Shown: positions 24,656-32,266 of the stretch, in pieces
Layout: each line of letters starts with the position of its first letter
How positions within the stretch are numbered: the stretch's first letter is position 1
Assembly: GCF_002352765.1 (NCBI RefSeq)
Contig: NZ_KZ293963.1
Coordinates: 62,001-126,000, forward strand
Source: Alteribacter populi
GTDB taxonomy: Bacteria > Bacillota > Bacilli > Bacillales > Salisediminibacteriaceae
Direction: 5' to 3'
DNA: 64,000 nt
Translations under genes and position numbers: made by a program
The notes under the pieces: model-generated
The model's database searches: none
The model's input: only the letters and a program-made list of their open reading frames with translations
Told to the model about the DNA's origin: nothing

Positions 24656-26950
24656 GTGCATCCTCCTTATTTATTTGCAATTGCAGCACTAAGTGCTTTG
24701 CTATGGTCTATGGAAGGAGCTTCTTTTTGGTCCATAGCTTTCACTGTCCTTTGTTGTGTTATTTTTTTTGCTCACAGAAAAGCGATTACACTTTCAACAG
24801 GTATAAAGCTAGTTATTTGTATTGGGTTCTTCTTAAGTTGGGGTTATGTTACGATAATGAATAACCAGTCACAAATATCGGGTGAAGCAACAGTCGCGAC
24901 AGGAAAAATTATAGAAACGCCCACGTTTGCTGACAATCGCTACCGCTTTGTCACGAGGCTTGGTAATGGTGAAAAGGTACAGATGTTTCTCGAATCAAGC
25001 GATTTTCTTCCAAAATTAACTTATGGAAGTGAATGTAATTTTGAAGGTGAATATGAGTTACCATCATCTATGCAGAACCATTATGGCTTTGATTATCGAA
25101 GATTTTTGAGAGAGCAATCGATTCACTGGGTTTTCCGAGTAAATCCTGCGAGTAGCTTTCAATGCAACCCTCCTGGCTTTTCGTTACGAAGAACGCTGTT
25201 GTCTTTTCGAGAGTCGGGGATCAAACAATTAGATCAGCTTTACCAACAAGAAAGAGATGCGCAGTCCATTGCAGTTATTCGTGCTTTAGTATTTGGTGAT
25301 CGATCGAGCATAACAGAAGAACATCGAGTGGCATACCAAACGATTGGTGTGAGTCATTTGCTTGCTGTTTCTGGTTTACACGTGGGGCTCATTAGCTTTT
25401 TAATTATAGTTGCTCTACAAAGGTTTGGGATGACAAAAGAGTCTTCTCGACTTAGTTTGTTTCTTTTTTTACCTGTCTATATTATTCTTGCCGGTGGTGC
25501 TCCCTCTGTCATAAGAGCGTCCTCCATGGTAATGGTCGTTATTGGTGCTTCTTTCTTTAATACGAAAGTAAAACCGGTCAATGGTATTTGTATGGTATTC
25601 ATGTTGTTGCTTATATGGGATCCGTATTTTATCTATCATCTTGGGTTTCAGCTTTCATTTTTAACGAGTTTTGTTCTTCTAACGTCAGGTCGAATTCTCA
25701 CAAGAACGGATCGGACGCTTTCAACGATCTTCCGAGTTACTTGCCTCGCTCAGCTTGCCTCTTTTCCTATTGTTATCTACCACTTTTACGAAATTTCTTT
25801 ACTAAGTTTGCCATTCAATATTCTGTTCATCCCAATGATTTCTTTCTGGGTATTACCTTTATCACTAATTATTGTTTTAATACTACCGGCTTTTCCTCTT
25901 TTAGCCGAGTGGCTTTTCCAGGGGGTTTCTTTGCCGCTATACTACACACACGAATTAATGCTTTTTTTAAACGGTTTTTCGTCAGTCCGTCTTAGCTTTG
26001 GTCAGCCGTCATTCCTTATGATTCTTTTATTGTTTGGGAGCATTTTCGTTTTCATATTTGTATGGGAATCAAAAGGGATTCAGTACCAGTTTTTAGCGTT
26101 CATGTCGGTCGTTGTGTTGATGGTCAGTCAAATGGTATATCCCTATTTAAGCGGGTATGGAGCGGTAACGATGTTAAATGTAGGGCAGGGAGATGCGACA
26201 TTAATTGAACTTCCATACCGAGATCGTGTTTACTTGATTGATACTGGAGGGCTTGTTTTCTGGGGGGAGGATGTGACACTTAGCGGACCAGGTGAACGAG
26301 TTATCTTGCCTCATCTCGCCGCTAAAGGCATTCAGACAATCGATAAGTTAATCATAACTCACGGTCACGCTGATCATTTTGGAGAAACATGTATGCTCAT
26401 TGAGCAAGTGACAGTAAAAAAAGTATTATATCCAATTGGCGGGATGGAGTCAGAGCTTGAAAAGGAGGTACGAGGTTGTTTAAATGATCAGGAGATTCCA
26501 ATTATAGAGGTCAGTGAAGGAATGAAATGGAACGTAGGAGCGATTCCATTTAAAATTTTGTCGCCAAATGGGACGGAAACATCAGAAAACGATCGCTCTA
26601 TCGTCTTGCAAACAGTTCTCGGTGAGCGAAGCTGGCTTTTTACTGGAGATATCGAAGAAGAGGCGGAAAAAAGAATTGTTAAAGATCATCCTACATTACA
26701 AGCCGACGTTTTGAAAGTTCCCCACCATGGGAGCCGAACGTCATCAAGAGAGGAGTTCCTCGCTTTAGTCGATCCTAAAATTGCGCTTATCTCAGTGGGA
26801 AGAAATAACCGATTCGGACACCCAAATGAAGAAGTACTCGACCGGTTAAAATATACGGACGTATTTCGGACAGATCTACATGGAGATATCACTATTCGAT
26901 TTCATGATAAAAAAAGGATTTGGGAGTTGATGATGACGGAAGAAAATTAA
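24656..26950 (+). CDS. comEC: DNA internalisation channel protein ComEC/Rec2
   Basis: The 764-residue polytopic membrane protein has an N-terminal DUF4131/OB-like domain, a central competence channel domain (about 200-490, with 'GVSHLLAVSGLHVGLISF') and a C-terminal metallo-beta-lactamase domain ('MLNVGQGDATLIELP', 'ITHGHADHFGE' with His569, and 'VPHHGSRTSS'). It carries single-stranded DNA into the cell, and the MBL domain may degrade the other strand. The start is GTG at 24656 with GAAGG; an upstream in-frame ATG is blocked by a stop. Confidence 0.94.
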   Translation: MHPPYLFAIAALSALLWSMEGASFWSIAFTVLCCVIFFAHRKAITLSTGIKLVICIGFFLSWGYVTIMNNQSQISGEATVATGKIIETPTFADNRYRFVTRLGNGEKVQMFLESSDFLPKLTYGSECNFEGEYELPSSMQNHYGFDYRRFLREQSIHWVFRVNPASSFQCNPPGFSLRRTLLSFRESGIKQLDQLYQQERDAQSIAVIRALVFGDRSSITEEHRVAYQTIGVSHLLAVSGLHVGLISFLIIVALQRFGMTKESSRLSLFLFLPVYIILAGGAPSVIRASSMVMVVIGASFFNTKVKPVNGICMVFMLLLIWDPYFIYHLGFQLSFLTSFVLLTSGRILTRTDRTLSTIFRVTCLAQLASFPIVIYHFYEISLLSLPFNILFIPMISFWVLPLSLIIVLILPAFPLLAEWLFQGVSLPLYYTHELMLFLNGFSSVRLSFGQPSFLMILLLFGSIFVFIFVWESKGIQYQFLAFMSVVVLMVSQMVYPYLSGYGAVTMLNVGQGDATLIELPYRDRVYLIDTGGLVFWGEDVTLSGPGERVILPHLAAKGIQTIDKLIITHGHADHFGETCMLIEQVTVKKVLYPIGGMESELEKEVRGCLNDQEIPIIEVSEGMKWNVGAIPFKILSPNGTETSENDRSIVLQTVLGERSWLFTGDIEEEAEKRIVKDHPTLQADVLKVPHHGSRTSSREEFLALVDPKIALISVGRNNRFGHPNEEVLDRLKYTDVFRTDLHGDITIRFHDKKRIWELMMTEEN

Positions 26951-27030
26951 CGTATTAAAAAGTCTGACTCCCCCTTTAATGAGGTTCAATATTTCTTGAG
27001 CCGCTTTTTATAAAAGGTTGTGGCTATTTG

Positions 27031-27074
27031 TTTTTTAGCGTTAGGCAAGTGGATGCGTGCCTGACGCTAAAAAA
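27031..27074. repeat. Long 17-bp stem-loop after comEC
   Basis: TTTTTTAGCGTTAGGCA (27031-27047) pairs with TGCCTGACGCTAAAAAA (27058-27074) with one G-T pair and a 10-base loop. Neither strand has a separate T tail because the T and A runs belong to the stem. It probably serves as the transcription end or 3' stability structure for comEC. Confidence 0.55.
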
Positions 27075-27113
27075 GGTACAGACTTTACAATAACAGCATT
27101 TTTTAAAGCATAA

Positions 27114-27143
27114 CAAAAACACAACGCTTGAAAGGCGCTGTGT
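27114..27143 (-). terminator. Terminator of yqzM
   Basis: On the minus strand ACACAGCGC (27143-27135) pairs with GCGTTGTGT (27127-27119) with one G-U pair. A T-rich tail follows. It lies about 25 bases after the yqzM stop. Confidence 0.65.
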
Positions 27144-27168
27144 GGGGGTTAAATAATATGTACTGTTT

Positions 27169-27300
27169 TTACCAAATTAAATCAATCGCTTGAGCAATAA
27201 TAAAAATCGTTGCAAAAAAACCAAAAACGACAACAAATGCTACAGCACTATCGATAAAGTCATTTCGTTTCGTTTGTACATTTTTTTCAAATTCGTTCAT
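27169..27300 (-). CDS. yqzM: YqzM family small membrane protein
   Basis: The 43-residue frame starts 'MNEFEKNVQTKRNDFIDSA', matching B. subtilis YqzM, followed by one hydrophobic helix of about 20 residues to the C-terminus. The ATG at 27300 has a strong AGGAGGG site. It lies between comEC and holA on the opposite strand, exactly as in B. subtilis. No function is established. Confidence 0.92.
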   Translation of the reverse strand: MNEFEKNVQTKRNDFIDSAVAFVVVFGFFATIFIIAQAIDLIW

Positions 27301-27673
27301 GATTATCCCTCCTGTTTCATCCTTAGTATACGTGATATGTATAAAAAAATCCAGAGAAAATACACCGGTGAGCAGGTGTTCTGTTGCGAATTTGTATTAA
27401 GCGTATTCTTTTCTTTTTTTGCTAAGAGTTGTCACCTATAGAGTCTCCAAGCATAGGATATCATAATTAATACTTAAGAGAAAGAGCAAAAAGAAAAGAG
27501 GATTATCGTCACTGTTCTTCATCCGCGGTGGAGGTTAGTGGCGTTTATCATAAATGGGGAATGAACTCACGGATTCATTCCCCTCTTACTATTGTCTTTA
27601 AATTTACCGTCAAAATAAAACGTATGCTAAACTAAGGTGGAGACGTGTTTGTTTAGAAAGAGGTGTCAGCTAG
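27301..27673. other. Spacer between yqzM and holA
   Basis: No supported gene lies here; an 83-codon plus-strand frame at 27190-27441 runs antisense through yqzM and is rejected. The stretch holds a perfect 10-bp hairpin (see 27556) and AT-rich sequence where the divergent promoters of yqzM and holA should lie, though no clear hexamers were fixed. Confidence 0.5.
27556..27590 (+). terminator. Orphan hairpin before holA
   Basis: GGGGAATGAA (27556-27565) and TTCATTCCCC (27574-27583) form a perfect 10-bp stem with an 8-base loop, followed by a weak T-rich stretch. No gene upstream on this strand accounts for it, so it may end a small RNA or unannotated transcript, or be a leader structure. Confidence 0.4.
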
Positions 27674-28696
27674 GTGTCTTATTTTGACATGATAAAACAT
27701 ATAAACCGCCAAGAGCTTAGTGGCCTATATTTATTGTATGGGAGCGAATCTTTTTTAGTGGTGGATACATTGCAGCGTTTGATAAAAGCTGCGTTACAAG
27801 AAGAGGAGCTTGAATTTAATTTATCCCAATATGATATGAAGGAAGCTTCAGTTGAGTTAGCGGTAGAAGAAGCATATACATTTCCTTTTATGGGAAGTAA
27901 ACGGGTTGTCATATTAAAAGAAGCTTATTTTTTTACGGGAAGTAAAGTAAATTCAAAAGTAGAGCATGATTTAAAAAAGCTAGAGGCATACATACAACAG
28001 CCTGCTCCAGAAACGGTATTCATTGCTGTCGTTCCTCATGAAAAACTAGATGAACGCAAAAAAGTGACGAAGCTGTTTAAAAAGCATGGCCGGACAATGG
28101 AAGGAAAGCCTTTAGAAATAAAGGAAATGCTCGCCTGGCTTGATGAAAAGGCAAAGGAGAATAATGTAACAATTGAAGCCGATGCAAAAGAACAGTTAAT
28201 TGCATTGACTGGGTCTGAACTTATGCTTATGACATCAGAATTACAAAAAATGGCGATCTATACAGGTGAAGGCGGAATCATTACAAAACAAGTTGTGGAA
28301 GAACTAGTGGCAAGATCATTAGAGCAAAACATTTTTGCTCTTGTAGATGGTGTCGTGAAACGAAAGCTAGATGTCGCTTGGCAGATTTTTGATGATTTGT
28401 TAAAGCAAAAAGAAGAGCCGATCAAAATATTGAGTCTTTTGGCAAGGCAATTTCGCATTATTTACCAAGTAAAACAACTAGGTCAACAAGGATACTCTCA
28501 AAAGCAAATGGCCTCGCAATTGAAGCTTCACCCTTATGCAGTTAAGCTTGCTGGGCAACAAGGGCAGCATTTTAATGATCTTGAACTGCTAACGATTCTT
28601 GATCAGTTAGCTGAGACTGATTATAAAATTAAGACAGGCCAGCTTGAAAAAGTATTAGCTGTTGAATTATTTTTAGCAAAACAAAAAGTCCATTAA
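27674..28696 (+). CDS. holA: DNA polymerase III subunit delta
   Basis: The 340-residue protein starts with the HolA family pattern 'LYLLYGSESFLV' and has 'SLLARQFRIIYQVKQL' in the C-terminal domain. It opens the beta clamp as part of the clamp loader. The GTG start at 27674 stands after GAGGTG. It is called yqeN in B. subtilis and has the same neighbours there (yqzM, rpsT). Confidence 0.94.
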   Translation: MSYFDMIKHINRQELSGLYLLYGSESFLVVDTLQRLIKAALQEEELEFNLSQYDMKEASVELAVEEAYTFPFMGSKRVVILKEAYFFTGSKVNSKVEHDLKKLEAYIQQPAPETVFIAVVPHEKLDERKKVTKLFKKHGRTMEGKPLEIKEMLAWLDEKAKENNVTIEADAKEQLIALTGSELMLMTSELQKMAIYTGEGGIITKQVVEELVARSLEQNIFALVDGVVKRKLDVAWQIFDDLLKQKEEPIKILSLLARQFRIIYQVKQLGQQGYSQKQMASQLKLHPYAVKLAGQQGQHFNDLELLTILDQLAETDYKIKTGQLEKVLAVELFLAKQKVH

Positions 28697-28731
28697 AAAA
28701 ACTCGAGGGCGCAGGCTGCCTTCGAGTTTTT
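28697..28731. terminator. Bidirectional terminator between holA and rpsT
   Basis: ACTCGAGGGC (28701-28710) and GCCTTCGAGT (28718-28727) form a stem with one wobble pair. T-runs follow on both strands, so it can end both convergent genes. Confidence 0.8.
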
Positions 28732-28802
28732 ATGTACGATTGCGGTTTATCCATAAATAAAATGGCAGTCGTCAGAGACGAGCATGCCAAGTTATTGGAT
28801 CA

Positions 28803-29069
28803 TTACGCAGTAACACCGTTAAGTTGTTGTTGTAAACGAGACTTTTGACGGTTAGCTGCATTTTTATGAAGAAGACCTTTATTAGAAGCTTTATCTAACT
28901 TTTTGGTTGCCACCAAGAATGATTGTTTTGCAGCTTCTACATCTTTCGCTTCGATTTGTTTTTCAAATGATTTGATAGATGAACGTAGATCAGATTTGAA
29001 TGCAGCGTTTTGCGCACGACGCTTTTCGCTTGTCTTTCCGCGCTTAAGAGCTGATTTGATATTTGCCAT
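28803..29069 (-). CDS. rpsT: Small ribosomal subunit protein bS20
   Basis: The 88-residue basic protein starts 'MANIKSALKR', the standard S20 start, and binds the 16S rRNA body. The ATG at 29069 has an AAGGAGGTG site; an in-frame ATG at 29078 adds three residues not found in the family. It is transcribed alone, convergent with holA. Confidence 0.96.
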   Translation of the reverse strand: MANIKSALKRGKTSEKRRAQNAAFKSDLRSSIKSFEKQIEAKDVEAAKQSFLVATKKLDKASNKGLLHKNAANRQKSRLQQQLNGVTA

Positions 29070-29160
29070 GCCTTTCACCTCCTTGATGCAACCGTAATAC
29101 GTTCCGGTTTGTGTGCAACACTAAGGATTGTACCAAAAGGGAATTTAAAAATCAACAAAA

Positions 29161-29190
29161 GAATGAAAGGAAGAAGTTATGTTTATGCTA
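29161..29190 (+). promoter_or_regulatory. Sigma-G/sigma-F type promoter of gpr
   Basis: GAATG (29161-29165) and TATGCTA (29184-29190) are 18 bases apart. They match the forespore consensus gHATR-N18-cATnhTA at all but the first base of the -10. The -10 lies in a perfect inverted repeat, GTTATGTTTA/TAAACATAAC (29176-29198). Forespore expression is what is known for gpr. Confidence 0.65.
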
Positions 29191-29221
29191 AACATAACCA
29201 AAAATGTGAGAGGTGACCGAG

Positions 29222-30349
29222 ATGGAACAAAATGAATTGGATTTAAGTAATTATACGATTAGAACGGACCTGGCTGTGGAAGCCCATGAAATCGTACGCG
29301 AGGAAGAGCAGGAGGGTCAGCCACCTGGTCAGGAAACCCAGCATTTAGAAGGAGTGGTCATTAAAGAGCGAGAAGAAGGAGATATATCAATCACTCATGT
29401 GGATATTGACAACTCTGGTGCTGAAAAGCTCGGAAAGAAGGCCGGAAAATATTTGACGCTGCAAGTACAAGGGATTCGCCGAAAAGATAGTGAGCTTCAA
29501 GATCAAGTGGAGGAAGTTTTTGCTAAAGAATTCAGTAACTTTCTTAATGAATTAGGGATTGATAAGAATGCGAGCTGCCTTGTTGTTGGCTTGGGGAACT
29601 GGAATGTGACACCCGATGCTTTGGGGCCGATCGTAGTAGAAAACCTGCTCATTACCAATCATTTGTTTGAGCTGCAACCAGAACATGTAGAAGATGGTTT
29701 TCGTCCAGTGAGTGCGATTACTCCCGGGGTAATGGGGCTTACCGGGTTGGAAACAAGTGATATTATATTCGGCGTAATAGACAAAGCGAAACCTGACTTC
29801 GTGATTGCTATTGACGCCCTTGCTTCACGATCTATTGAACGTGTCAACACGACGATTCAGATTTCTGATTCGGGCATCCACCCGGGTTCTGGTGTTGGCA
29901 ACAAGCGAAAAGAGCTCTCTTACGATACGTTAGGAATACCAGTGATTGCTGTTGGAATTCCGACAGTGGTAGACGCGGTATCAATTACAAGTGACACTAT
30001 AGATTATGTGCTTAAACATTTTGGTAAAGAGATGAGAGAAAAAGATGACCCGAAACGCTCCTTAGCTCCAGCAGGCATGTCGTTTGGAGAAAAACGTGTA
30101 TTAACAGAGGATGATCTTCCTGGCGAAAATGAGCGAAAACAATACATGGGGATTGTTGGGAGTCTTGAAGAAAATGAAAAACGAAAACTTATCCAGGAAG
30201 TACTTGCACCTCTTGGGCATAATCTTATGGTAACCCCAAAAGAAGTTGATGAATTCATAGATGATATGGGTAATGTGTTAGCGCTAGGATTAAATGCTGC
30301 TCTCCACGGTAATGTAGATCAAGGAAATGTGGGGGCTTATACAAAATAA
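29222..30349 (+). CDS. gpr: Germination protease GPR
   Basis: The 375-residue zymogen of the spore protease degrades small acid-soluble proteins during germination. The propeptide region contains 'RTDLAVEAHE' (14-23), which resembles the SASP cleavage site and is where autoprocessing is expected. The core includes 'VGLGNWNVTPDALGP' and 'AIDALASRSIERVNTTIQ', characteristic of the family. ATG 29222 stands after AGAGGTGA. It is followed by spoIIP, as in B. subtilis. Confidence 0.95.
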   Translation: MEQNELDLSNYTIRTDLAVEAHEIVREEEQEGQPPGQETQHLEGVVIKEREEGDISITHVDIDNSGAEKLGKKAGKYLTLQVQGIRRKDSELQDQVEEVFAKEFSNFLNELGIDKNASCLVVGLGNWNVTPDALGPIVVENLLITNHLFELQPEHVEDGFRPVSAITPGVMGLTGLETSDIIFGVIDKAKPDFVIAIDALASRSIERVNTTIQISDSGIHPGSGVGNKRKELSYDTLGIPVIAVGIPTVVDAVSITSDTIDYVLKHFGKEMREKDDPKRSLAPAGMSFGEKRVLTEDDLPGENERKQYMGIVGSLEENEKRKLIQEVLAPLGHNLMVTPKEVDEFIDDMGNVLALGLNAALHGNVDQGNVGAYTK

Positions 30350-30363
30350 TGGTTCTACTCTTA

Positions 30364-30403
30364 TCCTGTCCGGCATAAAGTTGAAATAGGAACTCGGACA
30401 GGA
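30364..30403 (+). promoter_or_regulatory. Hairpin in the spoIIP leader
   Basis: TCCTGTCCG (30364-30372) and CGGACAGGA (30395-30403) are perfectly complementary. The hairpin ends a few bases before the AAGGGTGG ribosome binding site of spoIIP. It may terminate gpr transcripts or modulate spoIIP translation. Confidence 0.4.
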
Positions 30404-30417
30404 AAGGGTGGTTTTGT

Positions 30418-31593
30418 TTGAAACGTCCATACAGGAAACCGAAAAATGCGTTGTGGAATCGGACAAGCAGTTTAAGACAGTATTTTTTCACCTCCGTTTT
30501 GGGGGTGTTATCCATTTTTCTTATTACGGCAATTATGACCGCTTTTGGTCCAGGATACAGTTTGACATCTGCACAGTTAAAAGGTTTTAGTGAACATTTA
30601 ACAGATGAAGTGTTCATTTATTTAATGGGTACAGAAAATCCTTACTTTACGCAAGAATTACCGGAAGGCAGTGAACCACCACAAGTTTCTTCGCTTGTAT
30701 TTGAATTGGCTACAAGCTTGGACCCTGACGATCCGAGAAGCTTGTTAGGACAAGAGTTGCCGGGAATTGGCCATTTTGGTGGAGATATTATCGTTGCGGG
30801 TGAAGGGTTGGATTTTACAACAATGCCGGTTGAATCAGCACCACCAATGGAAGTAATGATGGAGGAGCGGGAAGCAGCTACCGAGCGTCTTGATGAAATG
30901 GACGAAATGAGAGAAGCGATTGCCGAACTTACTGATGGGGAAGAGCCAGATAAAATGGTTCACATTATTCATTCGCACAACCGGGAATCGTTTTTACCAG
31001 AGTTAAAAGGGGACAGCGACAATCCTGACGATGCCTTTCACGACAGTGTAAATATTACACTTGCTGGTGAACGCTTAGGACAAGAATTGGCTAAGCGAGG
31101 AATTGGAGCGGATGTCGATACATCTGACATATCTTCGAGCTTATCCGAACGCGGATGGCAGTATGGTCAATCATATGATGTCTCGCGTGAAATTGTTGAA
31201 GAAGCGATGACAGAAAATGATGAGCTAACGTTTTTCTTTGATGTGCATCGTGATTCTATCCGACGAGAAAATACAACAGCAAATATTAATGGTGAAGATT
31301 ACGCACAAACGATTTTCGTCATTGGCACTAACAATGAAAACTTTGAAAGAAATACATTGTTTGCAGAAGAGTTGCACGAACGGCTGCAGGATCAATACTA
31401 TGGGTTGAGCAGAGGAGTTTACGCACCGGAAAGCGCAGGTACAAATGGACTCTACAATCAAGACTTATCTGAAAATTCGATCATCATTGAATTTGGCGGT
31501 GTCGATAATACACTTGATGAAGTCTACCGATCAGTTGAAGCTTTTGCCGAGGTATTTGCGGAATTCTATTTCGAAACACAAGAAGAGGAGTAG
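30418..31593 (+). CDS. spoIIP: Stage II sporulation protein P (SpoIIP, peptidoglycan amidase/endopeptidase)
   Basis: The 391-residue protein has one N-terminal membrane anchor (about 22-42), an acidic linker and a C-terminal SpoIIP domain from about 170: 'HIIHSHNRESFLPEL' with a metal-binding His, 'FFFDVHRDS' and 'SIIIEFGGVDNT'. With SpoIID and SpoIIM it thins the septal wall to drive engulfment. The TTG start at 30418 follows AAGGGTGG. It is notably acidic compared with B. subtilis SpoIIP. Confidence 0.94.
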   Translation: MKRPYRKPKNALWNRTSSLRQYFFTSVLGVLSIFLITAIMTAFGPGYSLTSAQLKGFSEHLTDEVFIYLMGTENPYFTQELPEGSEPPQVSSLVFELATSLDPDDPRSLLGQELPGIGHFGGDIIVAGEGLDFTTMPVESAPPMEVMMEEREAATERLDEMDEMREAIAELTDGEEPDKMVHIIHSHNRESFLPELKGDSDNPDDAFHDSVNITLAGERLGQELAKRGIGADVDTSDISSSLSERGWQYGQSYDVSREIVEEAMTENDELTFFFDVHRDSIRRENTTANINGEDYAQTIFVIGTNNENFERNTLFAEELHERLQDQYYGLSRGVYAPESAGTNGLYNQDLSENSIIIEFGGVDNTLDEVYRSVEAFAEVFAEFYFETQEEE

Positions 31594-31638
31594 AAGCGAG
31601 TAGGGATGAATAATAAATTCAGTTGAGGAGGAGAGAAA

Positions 31639-32022
31639 ATGGCCCCATTCTTTTTGAGATGTTTCTTTATAACGACTGTCTTTTTCTTCGGATTTATTTT
31701 TGGCATTGTGTATGTAAATCACTTGAGTGGGGCTTTTGAGTTTTCAACAGAAGAATCTTCTCCTCTTCAAATTCCCCAGTTGGGCTCTCCAGACCAGAAC
31801 ATAGTAGAAATTGAAGATGGTGACCATCTCGTTATCTATGGTGAGGATGATGAAGAAATCAAAAAAGAGTTGCTTACTTCTGCTGATGTACAACGAGATT
31901 TAGCGGAAAAACAAACAGAGGCCACGGAAACCGGTACGAGTAACTTGTTCTCCCAAGTTGGAATGCGGTTAGCAGATACGTTTGAAGCGATTTTTAAAGG
32001 GATTTATTCTGGACTTGGTTAA
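31639..32022 (+). CDS. yqxA: DUF3679 family protein YqxA
   Basis: The 127-residue protein has an N-terminal membrane helix (about 6-28) and an acidic outer part. It matches YqxA, found after spoIIP and before lepA in B. subtilis. The function is unknown; its place in a sporulation group suggests a forespore or engulfment link. A GAGGAGAG site precedes the ATG. Confidence 0.85.
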   Translation: MAPFFLRCFFITTVFFFGFIFGIVYVNHLSGAFEFSTEESSPLQIPQLGSPDQNIVEIEDGDHLVIYGEDDEEIKKELLTSADVQRDLAEKQTEATETGTSNLFSQVGMRLADTFEAIFKGIYSGLG

Positions 32023-32029
32023 AGACTAA

Positions 32030-32076
32030 AGCCGTTCACAAAAGGAGTGGAACTTTTTGTGAATGGCTTTTTAATA
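32030..32076 (+). terminator. Terminator after yqxA
   Basis: AGCCGTTCACAAAA (32030-32043) pairs with TTTTGTGAATGGCT (32055-32068, one wobble pair), followed by TTTTTAAT. Confidence 0.8.
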
Positions 32077-32192
32077 GTTTGAGGAGATCATTAAAGACTC
32101 CTGACTTTTATGTGTTTACTCCTATTTCTTTCGAAAACTTCCAACAATAAAGATTCCCCTCAAATGATTACATTACCTCTATGAATTAATGT

Positions 32193-32221
32193 TTGTTCCC
32201 CCGTCGTATTATTGCTATAAT
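32193..32221 (+). promoter_or_regulatory. Sigma-A promoter of lepA
   Basis: TTGTTC (32193-32198) and a perfect TATAAT (32216-32221) are 17 bases apart, about 45 bases before the lepA start. Confidence 0.65.
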
Positions 32222-32266
32222 AAACGATAGTCTATTTATTGCTTGACCGGTAGGAGTGAATACGTG

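Noticed and set aside
27190..27441. 83-codon plus-strand frame over yqzM
   Set aside because: It is antisense to the clearly conserved yqzM and its ribosome binding site; no support of its own.
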